From assembly GCF_001705435.1 (NCBI RefSeq), contig NZ_MDEN01000066.1, positions 248,001-312,000 of the forward strand: a stretch of DNA of 64,000 bases. Reading direction: 5' to 3'. Made by a program: the position numbers and the translations under genes. The number at the start of each line of letters is the position of its first letter. Position 1 is the first letter of the stretch. The notes below the pieces were generated by a model. It saw only the letters and a list, made by a program, of their open reading frames with translations. It did not search any database and was not told the DNA's origin. Shown here in pieces: positions 45,132-54,718 of this stretch. The stretch is from Pseudomonas graminis (lineage in GTDB: Bacteria; Pseudomonadota; Gammaproteobacteria; Pseudomonadales; Pseudomonadaceae).

Positions 45132-45578
45132 ATGTTCGATCACAGTATTTTGAGTGATGAAGAGCGCGAAGCCCTCAATGAGGTAATGCTCGCGCCTGCG
45201 TCCCAATCGCCACATCGGGTGTTGATCGTCGATGACGACAAGGATGCTCGGGAAGTTCTGGCCGAAATTCTCAGTCTCAATGACATCAGCTGCATCACCG
45301 CCGCCGGCGGCACGAGCGCCATGCACTTGCTGCAGACCCGGCCCTCCATTGCGCTGCTGATCACCGATCTGCGCATGGCGCCGTGCGACGGGCTGGACCT
45401 GATTCGAAGGGTGCGCGAATCGGACCGTGCGGAGTTGCCGATCATTATCGTGTCTGGCGACGCCAACGTACGTGACGCCATCGACGCCATGCACCTGAGC
45501 GTGGTGGATTTCCTGCTCAAGCCGATCAATACCAAGCAGCTGTTGCGACTGGTGAAGCGGGAGCTGGAAATGGCCTGA
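45132..45578 (+). CDS. Receiver-only response regulator
   Basis: 148 residues from MFDHSILSDEEREALNEVML. The receiver domain has the acidic pair VLIVDDDKD near residue 32, the phosphorylated Asp in LLITDLRM near 77, Thr/Ser in IIIVSGDAN and Lys in FLLKPINTK. There is no DNA-binding or enzymatic output domain after it, so it acts by protein contact or phosphotransfer. The N-terminal 28-residue helix is an addition to the CheY core. Divergent from the cNMP/CBS gene with a 232-base gap; its kinase is not here. Confidence 0.85.
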   Translation: MFDHSILSDEEREALNEVMLAPASQSPHRVLIVDDDKDAREVLAEILSLNDISCITAAGGTSAMHLLQTRPSIALLITDLRMAPCDGLDLIRRVRESDRAELPIIIVSGDANVRDAIDAMHLSVVDFLLKPINTKQLLRLVKRELEMA

Positions 45579-45611
45579 TGACGCCGTCTCTGGACTGCGT
45601 TGCGGCAATAA

Positions 45612-45647
45612 AAAAGGCGGTGTCCATTTGCGTGGACACCGCCTTTT
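45612..45647. terminator. Bidirectional terminator between the response regulator and glcB
   Basis: A perfect 15-base inverted repeat AAAAGGCGGTGTCCA with a six-base loop, A-run on one side and T-run on the other, between convergent genes. Confidence 0.92.
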
Positions 45648-45660
45648 GTCTGGGCGCTGA

Positions 45661-47838
45661 TTAAGCCCCGTGTTTTGCCTTGAACTCTCGACGGCGACGG
45701 TGTAGCACCGGCTCGGTGTAACCGTTCGGCTGCCGTGTGCCTTCGATCACCAGTTCAATCGCTGCCTGAAACGCGATGTTGCTGTCGAAATCTGGTGCCA
45801 GGGGGCGATACAGCGCATCACCTGCGTTCTGACGGTCCACCACCGGTGCCATGCGCTTCAGACTTTCCATTACCTGCTGCTCGCTGACCACGCCGTGGCG
45901 TAGCCAGTTGGCGATGTGCTGGCTGGAAATGCGCAGCGTGGCACGGTCCTCCATCAGGCCGATGTCGTTGATGTCCGGCACCTTCGAGCAGCCAACGCCC
46001 TGATCGATCCAGCGCACCACATAACCGAGAATGCCCTGGGAGTTATTATCCAGTTCGTTCTGGATCTCCTCGGCCGTCCAGTCAGTGTTCGGCGCCAATG
46101 GAATGGCCAGGATATCGTCGACCGAGGCCGGCGCGCGCCGGGCAAGCTCGGCCTGACGCGCGAACACATCGACCTTGTGGTAATGCAGCGCGTGCAGTGC
46201 AGCGGCAGTGGGCGAGGGAACCCACGCGGTATTGGCGCCGGCCAGTGGATGGGCGATTTTCTGTTCAAGCATCGCGGCCATCAAGTCAGGCATCGCCCAC
46301 ATGCCCTTGCCGATCTGCGCGCGCCCTTGCAGGCCGCATTTCAAGCCGATATCGACGTTTGAATTTTCATACGCGCCGATCCACTTTTCCGCCTTCATCT
46401 GCGCCTTGCGTACGACAGGGCCGGCTTCCATCGACGTGTGAATCTCGTCACCGGTGCGGTCCAGGAAGCCTGTGTTGATGAACACCACACGCTCGCTCGC
46501 CGCCTGAATGCAGGCCTTGAGGTTGATCGTGGTGCGACGCTCTTCGTCCATGATCCCGACTTTCAGCGTGTTGCGCGGCAGGTTCAGCACCGCCTCTATA
46601 CGCCCGAACAACTCGTTGGTGAACGCTACTTCCTCAGGGCCGTGCATCTTTGGTTTGACGATGTACACCGAGCCCGTGCGGCTGTTGGCGCGGGAGGTAT
46701 TGCCCTTGAGGTTGTGAATCGCCGCGAGGCTGGTCAGCAGGCCATCAAGAATGCCTTCCGGCACTTCGTTGCCCTGATTGTCGAGGATCGCATCGATGGT
46801 CATCAGGTGACCGACGTTGCGCACGAACAGCAGCGAGCGGCCATGCAGCGTGACGGGTTCGCCGGTGGGCGAGGTGTAAACGCGGTCGGGGTTCATGGTA
46901 CGGGTGAAGCTAGTACCGCCTTTGGCGACTTCTTCGGACAGATCGCCCTTCATCAGCCCCAGCCAGTTGCGGTACACCACGACCTTGTCGTCGGCGTCGA
47001 CGGCAGCGATGGAGTCTTCGCAATCCATGATGGTGGTCAGCGCCGCTTCCATCAGCACGTCTTTGACACCGGCCGGGTCGGTCTGGCCGACCGGGCTCGT
47101 GGCGTCGATCTGGAGTTCGAAGTGCAGACCGTTGTGCTTGAACAGCAGCGCGGTCGGCGCCGACGCGTCGCCCTGGAAGCCGATCAGCTGAGCATCGTCG
47201 TGCAGGCCGGTGTTGCTGCCGCCCTTGAGGCTGACGATCAGCATGCCATCGACCAGCTTGTAGGCGGTGGAGTCAACGTGGGAGCCCGCCGCGAGTGTGG
47301 CGGCTTCGTCCAGAAAGGCGCGGGCGAAGGCGATGACTTTGTCGCCGCGGACGCGGTTGTAGCCTTTGCCTTTTTCCGCGCCGCCCGCTTCGCTGATGGC
47401 GTCGGTGCCGTACAGCGCGTCATACAGCGAGCCCCAGCGGGCATTCGATGCATTGAGCGCGAAACGTGCGTTCATCACCGGCACCACCAACTGGGGGCCG
47501 GCCATGCGGGCAATTTCTTCGTCAACGTTTTGTGTGGTGATCTGGAAGTCTGCCGCTTCTGGCAGCAGATAGCCGATTTCCAGCAGGAACGCTTTGTAGG
47601 CGGACGCGTCGTGGGCGTTGCCGGCATTGGACTGATGCCACGCGTCGATACGCGCCTGGAATTCGTCGCGTTTGGCGAGCAGGGCTTTGTTCTTCGGTGC
47701 GAGCTCGTGGATGAGCGCATCGGCACCGGCCCAGAATGAAGCGGCGTCGAGGCCGGTTCCGGGAATGGCTTCGTTGTTCACGAAATCCAGCAGGACATTG
47801 GCGACCCGCAGGCCCCCGACTTGAACGTGTTCAGTCAT
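45661..47838 (-). CDS. glcB: Malate synthase G
   Basis: 725 residues, the usual length of isoform G, with GAGG before the ATG. Catalytic marks: [20 protein letters not shown] and the acidic/Arg pair in [20 protein letters not shown]. The C-terminal domain includes GQ(R/K)-like NPxxG and [15 protein letters not shown]. It condenses glyoxylate with acetyl-CoA to malate in the glyoxylate/glycolate route. Terminator shared with the response regulator. An inverted ATGTAGT/ACTACAT pair lies 35-62 bases upstream. Confidence 0.95.
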   Translation of the reverse strand: MTEHVQVGGLRVANVLLDFVNNEAIPGTGLDAASFWAGADALIHELAPKNKALLAKRDEFQARIDAWHQSNAGNAHDASAYKAFLLEIGYLLPEAADFQITTQNVDEEIARMAGPQLVVPVMNARFALNASNARWGSLYDALYGTDAISEAGGAEKGKGYNRVRGDKVIAFARAFLDEAATLAAGSHVDSTAYKLVDGMLIVSLKGGSNTGLHDDAQLIGFQGDASAPTALLFKHNGLHFELQIDATSPVGQTDPAGVKDVLMEAALTTIMDCEDSIAAVDADDKVVVYRNWLGLMKGDLSEEVAKGGTSFTRTMNPDRVYTSPTGEPVTLHGRSLLFVRNVGHLMTIDAILDNQGNEVPEGILDGLLTSLAAIHNLKGNTSRANSRTGSVYIVKPKMHGPEEVAFTNELFGRIEAVLNLPRNTLKVGIMDEERRTTINLKACIQAASERVVFINTGFLDRTGDEIHTSMEAGPVVRKAQMKAEKWIGAYENSNVDIGLKCGLQGRAQIGKGMWAMPDLMAAMLEQKIAHPLAGANTAWVPSPTAAALHALHYHKVDVFARQAELARRAPASVDDILAIPLAPNTDWTAEEIQNELDNNSQGILGYVVRWIDQGVGCSKVPDINDIGLMEDRATLRISSQHIANWLRHGVVSEQQVMESLKRMAPVVDRQNAGDALYRPLAPDFDSNIAFQAAIELVIEGTRQPNGYTEPVLHRRRREFKAKHGA

Positions 47839-48160
47839 TGCTTGCCTCACTCTGCTCAGCTGTTTGACATCTATGTAGTGCGCGCGAGGCGATACTACAT
47901 GACGGTTCGCGGCGTGAAAATCCAGACTTGATTTGCAGCGATCAACCGAATTTAGGCATTCGGTCAGGCACCGATGTGGGATGTTCTCAAAGAGCGATCA
48001 GATTGTTCCAGAAAATTATTCGGATCGTACACAGAAATTCCTGGTGCGCTTACACCGCTGCGGGCAGTGCAGACGTGCCTATACTCCCCACAACCACCCC
48101 GCAACCCTTGAGGCGTGGTATTAAACAGACCTCAGTTGCTGCACATAAAAGGAGTCGTTT
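47839..48160. other. Divergent promoter region of glcB and gcvR
   Basis: 322 bases between divergent genes. The ATGTAGT/ACTACAT inverted repeat (47873-47900) is the only element I can point to; AT-rich sequence near 47995-48030 may hold the gcvR promoter. Confidence 0.45.
47873..47900. promoter_or_regulatory. Inverted repeat upstream of glcB
   Basis: Seven-base arms ATGTAGT and ACTACAT, 14 bases apart, 35-62 bases before the glcB start. Candidate binding site of a glyoxylate/glycolate regulator; not matched to a known motif. Confidence 0.35.
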
Positions 48161-48688
48161 GTGGATCATCTTATCGTCACGGTGTCTGCACCGGACAAGC
48201 CGGGTGTGGTCGAGCAGCTCGCCGCATGCATTGCCGATCACGGTGGCAATTGGCTGGAAAGCCGTATGTCACACATGGCCGGGCAGTTCGCCGGGATCCT
48301 GCGGGTCAGCGCGCCGGTCGACGCGCATCAGCCCCTGCGCAGCGCGCTGGAAGGGCTCTCGGTAAAAGGCATCCGTGTACTGTTCGCCGAAGTCCTTCCG
48401 GAATCCTTGCCGGAGTGGAGGCCCATCACTATGGACCTGGTGGGCAATGATCGATCCGGGATCGTGCGCGACGTCACTCGCGTGCTGACCGAACAAGGCG
48501 TCAACCTGGAGCACTTGGTGACCAGCGTCGAACCCGCGCCCATGAGCAGCGAAACGCTGTTCCGCGCCCATGCCGAGTTGGGATTGCCGATGGACCTTTC
48601 ACTGGATGTGCTGCAGCAGCGGTTGGAAACCCTGGCGGATGACCTGATGGTGGAACTGCATCTGCCGACCGACGAGTCATCGATGTAA
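48161..48688 (+). CDS. gcvR: Glycine cleavage system regulator GcvR-like (double ACT protein)
   Basis: 175 residues from GTG with AGGAG six bases upstream. Two ACT domains: first IVTVSAPDKPGVVEQLAACI with NWLESRMSHMAGQFAG, second MDLVGNDRSGIVRDVTRVLT with LEHLVTSVEPAPMSSE. No DNA-binding domain; in enterics GcvR binds glycine and holds GcvA inactive. Its place next to glcB and within a glycine-generating region fits control of glycine flux. The exact partner in Pseudomonas is not certain. Confidence 0.82.
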   Translation: MDHLIVTVSAPDKPGVVEQLAACIADHGGNWLESRMSHMAGQFAGILRVSAPVDAHQPLRSALEGLSVKGIRVLFAEVLPESLPEWRPITMDLVGNDRSGIVRDVTRVLTEQGVNLEHLVTSVEPAPMSSETLFRAHAELGLPMDLSLDVLQQRLETLADDLMVELHLPTDESSM

Positions 48689-48738
48689 CCGCTGCAGGTC
48701 CGGTTTTTGACGGGCCTGCGTCGATCCCTCTTACCTGC

Positions 48739-49632
48739 TCAGGCCTGGGCGCGTTTGCGCAGCGAGCGCCACGCGTCGACGCTGTAAATGATCAGCCCGG
48801 CCCAGATGAAGGCGAAGGTTACCAAGGTGGCCGAAGGCATGTGCTCGTCGTACAGCACCACCGCCAATGCGAGCACGAGCGTCGGCGCGATGTACTGCAA
48901 AAAGCCCAGTGTCGCGTAGGGCAAATGCCTCGCTGCAGCGTTGAAACACACCAGCGGCACGAGGGTTACCGGACCGGCCGCCGCCAGCCAGAGCGCCTCG
49001 GATGTTGTCCAGAATTCCGGCTGTGCGCTGTGGGCAAGCGGGTTGAACATCAACCAGCCTACGGCCAGCGGCACCAGAATCCAGGTCTCCACCACGAGGC
49101 CAGGCAGTGCGGCCACTGGTGCTTTTTTACGAATCAGGCCGTAGAAGCCGAAGGTGAACGCCAGCGCGAGCGACACCCACGGCAGGCTGCCCACTTGCCA
49201 GACCTGCTGAAGCACACCGATCAACGCCAGCATCACCGCGACCCATTGCAACGGTCGCAGTCTTTCACGCAGCAGCACCATGCCGAGCATCACGTTGATC
49301 AGCGGGTTGATGAAGTAGCCCAGGCTGGCTTCGACCATGTGGTTGTTGTTCACGGCCCAGACGTAGATCAGCCAGTTGGCGGCGATCAGCGTGCCGCTGG
49401 AGGCGAGAATGGCAAGTCGTTTGGGATTATCCCGTAGCTCCTGCCACCAGCCGGGGTGTTTCCAGACCAGCAAGAGAAGCGAGCCGGAAATGGCCGACCA
49501 GATCGCCCGATTGACGATGATTTCCAGTGAAGGAACGCTGGCCAGCACCTTGAAGTAGATCGGAAACAGTCCCCAGATGATGTAGGCGCTCAGGCCCAGA
49601 ATGTACCCGCGACGCGGGTTGGCAGCTTGCAT
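48739..49632 (-). CDS. rarD: EamA-type permease RarD
   Basis: 297 residues with AAGGA before the ATG. Ten hydrophobic helices of the EamA/DMT pattern; the opening RRGYILGLSAYIIWGLFPIY and the central VSLALAFTFGFYGLIRKKAP match RarD. Substrate unknown; related chloramphenicol-sensitivity proteins. Convergent with gcvR; a weak hairpin lies at about 48693-48719. Confidence 0.87.
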   Translation of the reverse strand: MQAANPRRGYILGLSAYIIWGLFPIYFKVLASVPSLEIIVNRAIWSAISGSLLLLVWKHPGWWQELRDNPKRLAILASSGTLIAANWLIYVWAVNNNHMVEASLGYFINPLINVMLGMVLLRERLRPLQWVAVMLALIGVLQQVWQVGSLPWVSLALAFTFGFYGLIRKKAPVAALPGLVVETWILVPLAVGWLMFNPLAHSAQPEFWTTSEALWLAAAGPVTLVPLVCFNAAARHLPYATLGFLQYIAPTLVLALAVVLYDEHMPSATLVTFAFIWAGLIIYSVDAWRSLRKRAQA

Positions 49633-49723
49633 GAGTGGTCCTTCGGCAAGTTTTTTGTTGTGGTGATGGTTCTATCTTTTTCGGTAACCGAACGTCGCGC
49701 AGGCGTGGGACGTGTGGCTGACG

Positions 49724-49856
49724 TGTAGGAGCGTGGCTTGTCCCGCGATCGGCTGCGCAGCAGTCGTAAACCGGACGATTTAGCCTCGTCTGGTACATCG
49801 AGTGTCCGGATTGCTGCCGCTTCGCGCCAGTTCGCGGGACAAGCCACGCTCCTACA
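49724..49856. repeat. REPIN of a GCGTGGCTTGTCCCGCGA class
   Basis: Arms TGTAGGAGCGTGGCTTGTCC and their inverse around a longer centre. A fourth arm class in the window, lying between rarD and srkA. Confidence 0.86.
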
Positions 49857-49872
49857 GAGTTTTCTCGCGTTT

Positions 49873-50847
49873 TCAGAACAGCTTCAGCGGTTCCTCGTTC
49901 AGCGCGGACAACTGCTCGCGCAGCGCCAGCACTTGATCGCCCCAATAGCGTTCGGTGCCGAACCAGGAAAAGCTGTGGGGGAACGCCGGATCGTCCCAAC
50001 GACGCGCCAGCCATGCGCTGTAGTGCAGCAGGCGCAGTGCACGCAACGGTTCGATGAGCGCCAGTTCACGGGGATCGAAGTCGTGAAACTCGTTGTAGCC
50101 GTCCATCAATTCCGACAACTGACTCAGACAATCCTGACGATCACCCGCGAGCATCATCCAGACATCCTGCACCGCCGGGCCCATGCGGCAGTCGTCGAGA
50201 TCGACGATGTGGAAGATGTCGTCGCGGGTCATCATGTTGCCGGGGTGGCAATCGCCGTGCATGCGGATGTTCTGATGGGGTGTGGCGGCGTAGACATCTT
50301 CCACGCGCTTGAGCAGGTCCTTGGCAACGGACTCATAGGCCGGCAGCAGGCTGCGCGGAATCACGTTGTTGTCCAGCAGGTAGTTCAGCGAGTTGTGGCC
50401 GAAGTTCTGCACGCCAAGGGCTTCGCGGTGCTGGAACGGACGCGTGGCGCCAACGGCATGGATACGCCCCAGCAACTGGCCGAGACGGTAGAGCTGTTCG
50501 AGATTGCCGGGCTCTGGCGCGCGGCCGCCACGGCGGGGGAAGAGCGTGAAGCGAAATCCGGCGTGCTCGAACAGGGTTTGGCCGTTATGCACGAGGGGCG
50601 CGACGACGGGAATTTCGACGTCGGCGAGCTCTGCGGTGAAGCTGTGTTCTTCGAGAATGGCGTCGTTGGTCCAGCGATCAGGCCGATAGAACTTGGCGAT
50701 CAATGGCTGCTGTTCATCGATGCCAACCTGGTAGACGCGGTTTTCGTAGCTGTTGAGGGCGAGAATACGGGCGTCGGTGACAAAGCCGATGCTCTCGACG
50801 GCGTCCAGCACCAGGTCAGGTGTAAGTGTTGCGAACGGGTGGGCCAT
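49873..50847 (-). CDS. srkA: Stress-response kinase SrkA (YihE family)
   Basis: 324 residues. Aminoglycoside-phosphotransferase-like kinase: the catalytic loop is IRMHGDCHPGNMM near residue 193, with Asp then Asn. The metal-binding HIVDLDDCRMGPA follows near 210. E. coli SrkA is a Ser/Thr protein kinase that protects cells from death caused by MazF or reactive oxygen. Complete and intact; separated from rarD by a REPIN. Confidence 0.9.
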   Translation of the reverse strand: MAHPFATLTPDLVLDAVESIGFVTDARILALNSYENRVYQVGIDEQQPLIAKFYRPDRWTNDAILEEHSFTAELADVEIPVVAPLVHNGQTLFEHAGFRFTLFPRRGGRAPEPGNLEQLYRLGQLLGRIHAVGATRPFQHREALGVQNFGHNSLNYLLDNNVIPRSLLPAYESVAKDLLKRVEDVYAATPHQNIRMHGDCHPGNMMTRDDIFHIVDLDDCRMGPAVQDVWMMLAGDRQDCLSQLSELMDGYNEFHDFDPRELALIEPLRALRLLHYSAWLARRWDDPAFPHSFSWFGTERYWGDQVLALREQLSALNEEPLKLF

Positions 50848-51001
50848 GCTAACTCCTGCGCGCAGCAGGCTGCCGCGTCGGGCCAGTCATGGTAACTCAG
50901 GCGTGTTACACCTGACACAGCGCGTTACGCCCGGTGCCTCTGATTCACTGGATTCCCCATCCCTCCGATTGCACCCTTTCCGGGATGGGGAAGCGCTCGC
51001 G

Positions 51002-52915
51002 TCAGGCGCCGATCACGCCGCCATCCTCACGCGTGATCACCATCACCGAGGATCTCGGCTTGCCATTCGGCAGGTGCTCGGGGAAGGTCGAGCCGCCGTT
51101 TTCGCCGGGGTGCTGAATGCCGACGAACAGTGCTTTCTGGTCGGGCGCGAAGCTGATGCCGGTCACTTCACACCCCACCGGCCCGACCATGAATCGACGG
51201 ATCTCGCCGCTGGCGGGGTCAGCGCACAGCATCTGGTTATTACCCATTCCGGCGAAGTCACCCGCATTGGTAGCGTCGCCATCCGTCAGAATCCACAGCC
51301 GCCCGGCAGCATCGAAACCCAGGCCATCCGGGCTGTTGAACATGTTCTGGGGGTTGATGTTACTTGATCCCCCTTGGGGCGTTCCTGCATGCACACCCGG
51401 GTTGCCAGCGACGACAAACAAGTCCCACGCAAACTCCATCGCTGCTGCGTCCGACCCTGTTTCCTGCCAGCGCAGAATCTGCCCGTACTGATTTTTCGCT
51501 CGGGGATTCGGCCCGCCGACTGGCTGCCCGTCATCGCCGCGCTTGATGTTGTTGGTCAGCGTGCAATAGACCTGGCCGTCCTTGGGACTGACGACGATCC
51601 ACTCGGGCCGGTCCATGCGCGTCGCTTTCACCTGACTTCCCGCCAGCCGTGCATGAATCAGCACTTCAGCCTGATTGGCGAAACCACTGGCCGCATCAAT
51701 GCCGTTCTTGCCGTGGCTCAGTTCAATCCATTTGCCCTGGCCGTTCGGGTGATCGGGGTTGCTGTCGCCAGCGTCAAACTGCGCCACGTATAGCGTGCCG
51801 TGGTCGAGGATGTCGCGGTTGGCCTTAAGGTTCTCGTGATCGACCTTGTCCCGGCTGATGAATTTGTAGATGAACTCGCCGCGCTCATCGTCGCCCATGT
51901 ACACCACGACGCGGCCGTCTTTGGTTTCGGTCAGCGCAGCGTTTTCATGCTTGAAGCGGCCCAGCGCGGTGCGTTTGACTGGCGTGGATTTCGGGTCGAA
52001 CGGGTCGATCTCTACCACCCAGCCATGACGATTGGGTTCGTTGGGGTTTTTGGCGACGTCGAAGCGCGGGTCGTGCAGGTGCCAGTTCACTTCCTTGCTG
52101 GCAGCCGTGACGCCATAGCGTTTGGTTGCGGCGTCGAAAATTTTTGCCGGATCGCTGCTGCCGAAACAGTCGGTGAAGTTCTCTTCGCACGTTAGGTAGG
52201 TGCCCCACGGCGTCTTGCCATTGGCGCAGTTCTGGAACGTCCCGAGTACGTTTTTGCCGGTCTTGTCGGCGGCGGTCTTCAACCACTCATGGCCGGCAGC
52301 CGGGCCGCTCAGGTGAATCGGCGTGTTGCCGTGGATGCGCCGGTTGTAGTTGGAGCCTTGCACGAACGCCCACTGCTGACCTTCGCGCTTGACCTCAATC
52401 ACCGAAACGCCTTCGCTGGCCTGAGCCTTGTGCACGTCTTCGGCAGACTGCGGGTCTTTGCCGTGATCGAAGAGGTAGCGGTAGTTGGTGTATTCGTTAT
52501 TGATCGCCATCAGGGCGCGGCTGGCCGTCTCCGGCGTGTCGCCGGGAAAGGTGAACAGGCTCATGCCGTCATTGTTGTCGCCGAATTGCAGTTCCTGCAT
52601 CTTCGCGGTGCCTTTGCCGCTGGGGTCAAACGCCGGGCCGTTGGTCTGCAGCGGCTGGCCCCAACTGATCAGGACCGAGGAGCGATAACCCGGCGGCAGA
52701 CTGATGCTGTCGGCGGTGGAGGAGGGGATGCTGTCGAAGCCGAGCAGCGTGCCGTTGGCGGCGCTGACACTGGCGGCCATGGCGCTGCGGCTGAGCAGGT
52801 TGCCGCCCAGAAACATCGCCGCGCCGCACAGGGCCCCCGCGCTAATGAACCCGCGTCGGGTCAGGCCAACCATGTTTTCGAGGTCGGTGGATTGGTTATC
52901 TTTTAATAGCGTCAT
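51002..52915 (-). CDS. phoX: PhoX-family alkaline phosphatase, Tat-exported
   Basis: 637 residues; GGGAG six bases before the ATG at 52915. The N-terminus has the twin-arginine motif LTRRGFISAGALCGAAMFLG, so export is folded and cofactor-loaded. The body matches the PhoX/DUF839 beta-propeller (WGTYLTCEENFTDCFGSS; GRFKHENAALTETKDGRVVV), a Ca2+/Fe-dependent phosphatase used in phosphate starvation. Three heptamer repeats with 11-base spacing lie upstream (52959-52987), possibly a Pho box. Confidence 0.9.
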   Translation of the reverse strand: MTLLKDNQSTDLENMVGLTRRGFISAGALCGAAMFLGGNLLSRSAMAASVSAANGTLLGFDSIPSSTADSISLPPGYRSSVLISWGQPLQTNGPAFDPSGKGTAKMQELQFGDNNDGMSLFTFPGDTPETASRALMAINNEYTNYRYLFDHGKDPQSAEDVHKAQASEGVSVIEVKREGQQWAFVQGSNYNRRIHGNTPIHLSGPAAGHEWLKTAADKTGKNVLGTFQNCANGKTPWGTYLTCEENFTDCFGSSDPAKIFDAATKRYGVTAASKEVNWHLHDPRFDVAKNPNEPNRHGWVVEIDPFDPKSTPVKRTALGRFKHENAALTETKDGRVVVYMGDDERGEFIYKFISRDKVDHENLKANRDILDHGTLYVAQFDAGDSNPDHPNGQGKWIELSHGKNGIDAASGFANQAEVLIHARLAGSQVKATRMDRPEWIVVSPKDGQVYCTLTNNIKRGDDGQPVGGPNPRAKNQYGQILRWQETGSDAAAMEFAWDLFVVAGNPGVHAGTPQGGSSNINPQNMFNSPDGLGFDAAGRLWILTDGDATNAGDFAGMGNNQMLCADPASGEIRRFMVGPVGCEVTGISFAPDQKALFVGIQHPGENGGSTFPEHLPNGKPRSSVMVITREDGGVIGA

Positions 52916-52958
52916 CACGGGCTCCCTGCGGTTTAGGGCAAAACCCTATGCAGTTCGG

Positions 52959-52987
52959 ATGACGTTATTGTGTCGGTCAGATGACGA
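52959..52987 (-). promoter_or_regulatory. Candidate Pho box upstream of phoX
   Basis: On the gene strand TCGTCAT-N4-CCGACAC-N4-ACGTCAT: three heptamers at an 11-base period, each matching the CTGTCAT/CTGTCAC consensus at about five of seven bases. It lies 44-72 bases before the start. Confidence 0.4.
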
Positions 52988-53018
52988 GTCGGGCTTCGGT
53001 GTTTCGTGCAAGCGGCGC

Positions 53019-53783
53019 TTACAGCGGCGTGCCGAGCAGAATATTGGAGGGCGCAAACTGAACCTTCACAGCGCCGCCGGCCTTGAGCTGCAAGGCATGC
53101 AGCCGGTCCGCGTCGACCACTGCGCAAAGGATCTGATGGCTGGGGAGGACGATTTTGACCTCGCTCGGGCCGTCATCGGCGGCGAGAATTTCCTCGATTT
53201 TACCGGTGAGGCAATTGTGTCCGATTGTTTCAGATTGGTCGGGCGTCAGTAGCTCCAGCCAGCCGGCCTTAATCAAGGCGAACACATCCGTGCCGATTTC
53301 GAGCCCCAGTCGCAAGGTGCTGTCGTGGGTGATCTGCGCCTCGATCGACAAACCGCCCGCGAGCTGCAACATGATCATGTCGTTGCGGCCTTGGGAGCGG
53401 ACGCCGCTGACCTGACCATGTAGCTGATTACGCGCGCTGGTGCGCAGCATCAGGCGGCTGAGCAAGGCGAGGTCATCGGATTCCTCCGACGTTTCCAGCA
53501 GTTGGGTCTGCAACGCTTGCAAGCGCTGATAAAGCCGCAGCACGCGCTCGCCTTCGGCGGACAATTTGGCGCCGCCACCCCCTCGACCGCCGACGCTGCG
53601 CTCGACCAGCGGTTTTTGCGCCAGATTGTTCAGCTCATCGATGGCGTCCCATGTCGCCTTGTAACTGAGCCCGGCGCTCTTCGCCGCGCGGGTAATCGAA
53701 CCCTGCTCGGCAATGTGCTGCAACAGTGCGATGCGGTGAGGGCGACGAACCATGTGCTGGGTGAGGGACGGCGGTAGGGACAT
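53019..53783 (-). CDS. modE: ModE-like molybdate-responsive regulator
   Basis: 254 residues from MSLPPSLTQHMVRRPHRIAL. N-terminal winged helix (res ~20-90: ITRAAKSAGLSYKATWDAID, VERSVGGRGGGGAKLSAEGE) and two C-terminal Mop/TOBE domains (~125-190 and ~190-254). The molybdate-binding signatures are SARNQLHGQVSGV and LTGKIEEI. ModE represses molybdate transport when molybdate is bound. No modABC operon is adjacent in this window. Convergent neither with phoX nor comF, all three being on the minus strand. Confidence 0.87.
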   Translation of the reverse strand: MSLPPSLTQHMVRRPHRIALLQHIAEQGSITRAAKSAGLSYKATWDAIDELNNLAQKPLVERSVGGRGGGGAKLSAEGERVLRLYQRLQALQTQLLETSEESDDLALLSRLMLRTSARNQLHGQVSGVRSQGRNDMIMLQLAGGLSIEAQITHDSTLRLGLEIGTDVFALIKAGWLELLTPDQSETIGHNCLTGKIEEILAADDGPSEVKIVLPSHQILCAVVDADRLHALQLKAGGAVKVQFAPSNILLGTPL

Positions 53784-53873
53784 AGGAGTCGGATGCGCTG
53801 AAAGTGATGACGCCGGAGTGTAAGCCAAAACGCCTCGCGCCCAAATGCTGCGAAGTTTTAACGTCTCGGCCGA

Positions 53874-54608
53874 TCAGTCCCCAGGTTTTGGCGTTCTTGC
53901 CAGGCAATACACATCCACCGATTGGGCGCCGGCTTTGAGCAACAGTTCTGCCAGTGCGTTGGCCGTCGAGCCGGTGGTGAGTACGTCATCAATCAGCGCG
54001 AGGTGCTTGCCGATGATCGCCGTGGCGTCCTTCAGTGCAAACGCGGACGCCAGATTGCGCTTTCTGGCTTTTGCATCCAGACCCTGCTGTGAAGGTGTTT
54101 CTTTCACGCGGCGGATCACGCGCTCTTCAACAGGCAGTCCCAGTCGAGCACCGAGCCAGTTCGCCAACATCGCTGCCTGATTGAAGCCGCGCTGACGCAG
54201 TCGTTTTTTGGCGAGTGGCACCGGGATAAGACAGTCGGGTCGGCGCAGGCCATCATTAAAGCGATGCTGCAGGGTCTCGCCCAACAGCTCCGCCAGCAGT
54301 CGCCCAAGTGGCCATTTCCCTTGATGCTTGAAGCGCGTGACCAGCGCGTCGATCGGGAAGTCGTACAGCCACGGAGCGATGACTTCATTAAAGGCGGGAG
54401 GGTGGCGATTGCAGGCGCCGCAGGTGAGGCCGGACATCGGCATGGGCAGTGCGCAGCGATCGCACTGGTCAATCAGCCACGGGAGCTCGCGCTCACAGGG
54501 CACGCAGATCGGGGTGCTTGAATCAGTTGTTTCATCGCACAACAAACACGTCTGTACGTTTTTTAACCAGATGTAAACCTCGTGCCCGTTATATGGTTGA
54601 CAGCGCAT
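53874..54608 (-). CDS. comF: ComF family protein
   Basis: 244 residues. Four N-terminal CxxC pairs (CLLC, CVPC, CDRC, CGAC) suggest zinc binding. The phosphoribosyltransferase-like motif [18 protein letters not shown] lies near residue 203, and [10 protein letters not shown] near 138 is the ComF mark. Role in DNA uptake and processing is inferred from family. It is divergent from bioB across a short promoter region, as in other pseudomonads. Confidence 0.88.
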   Translation of the reverse strand: MRCQPYNGHEVYIWLKNVQTCLLCDETTDSSTPICVPCERELPWLIDQCDRCALPMPMSGLTCGACNRHPPAFNEVIAPWLYDFPIDALVTRFKHQGKWPLGRLLAELLGETLQHRFNDGLRRPDCLIPVPLAKKRLRQRGFNQAAMLANWLGARLGLPVEERVIRRVKETPSQQGLDAKARKRNLASAFALKDATAIIGKHLALIDDVLTTGSTANALAELLLKAGAQSVDVYCLARTPKPGD

Positions 54609-54624
54609 GTTGCTTCCTTAAATA
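54597..54624 (+). promoter_or_regulatory. Candidate sigma-70 promoter of bioB
   Basis: TTGACA at 54597-54602, 16-base spacing, TAAATA at 54619-54624; it lies 95 bases before the bioB start. The -35 box overlaps the first bases of comF on the opposite strand. Confidence 0.45.
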
Positions 54625-54718
54625 TGCCGAACATCCGTGTTGCGCCTGTGGGCTTTCCGGTTTTGCCGCTGGGCGAAGCCGCCCGGGTCATCGTCCAGAA
54701 AACATCAAGGAGCCGCCC

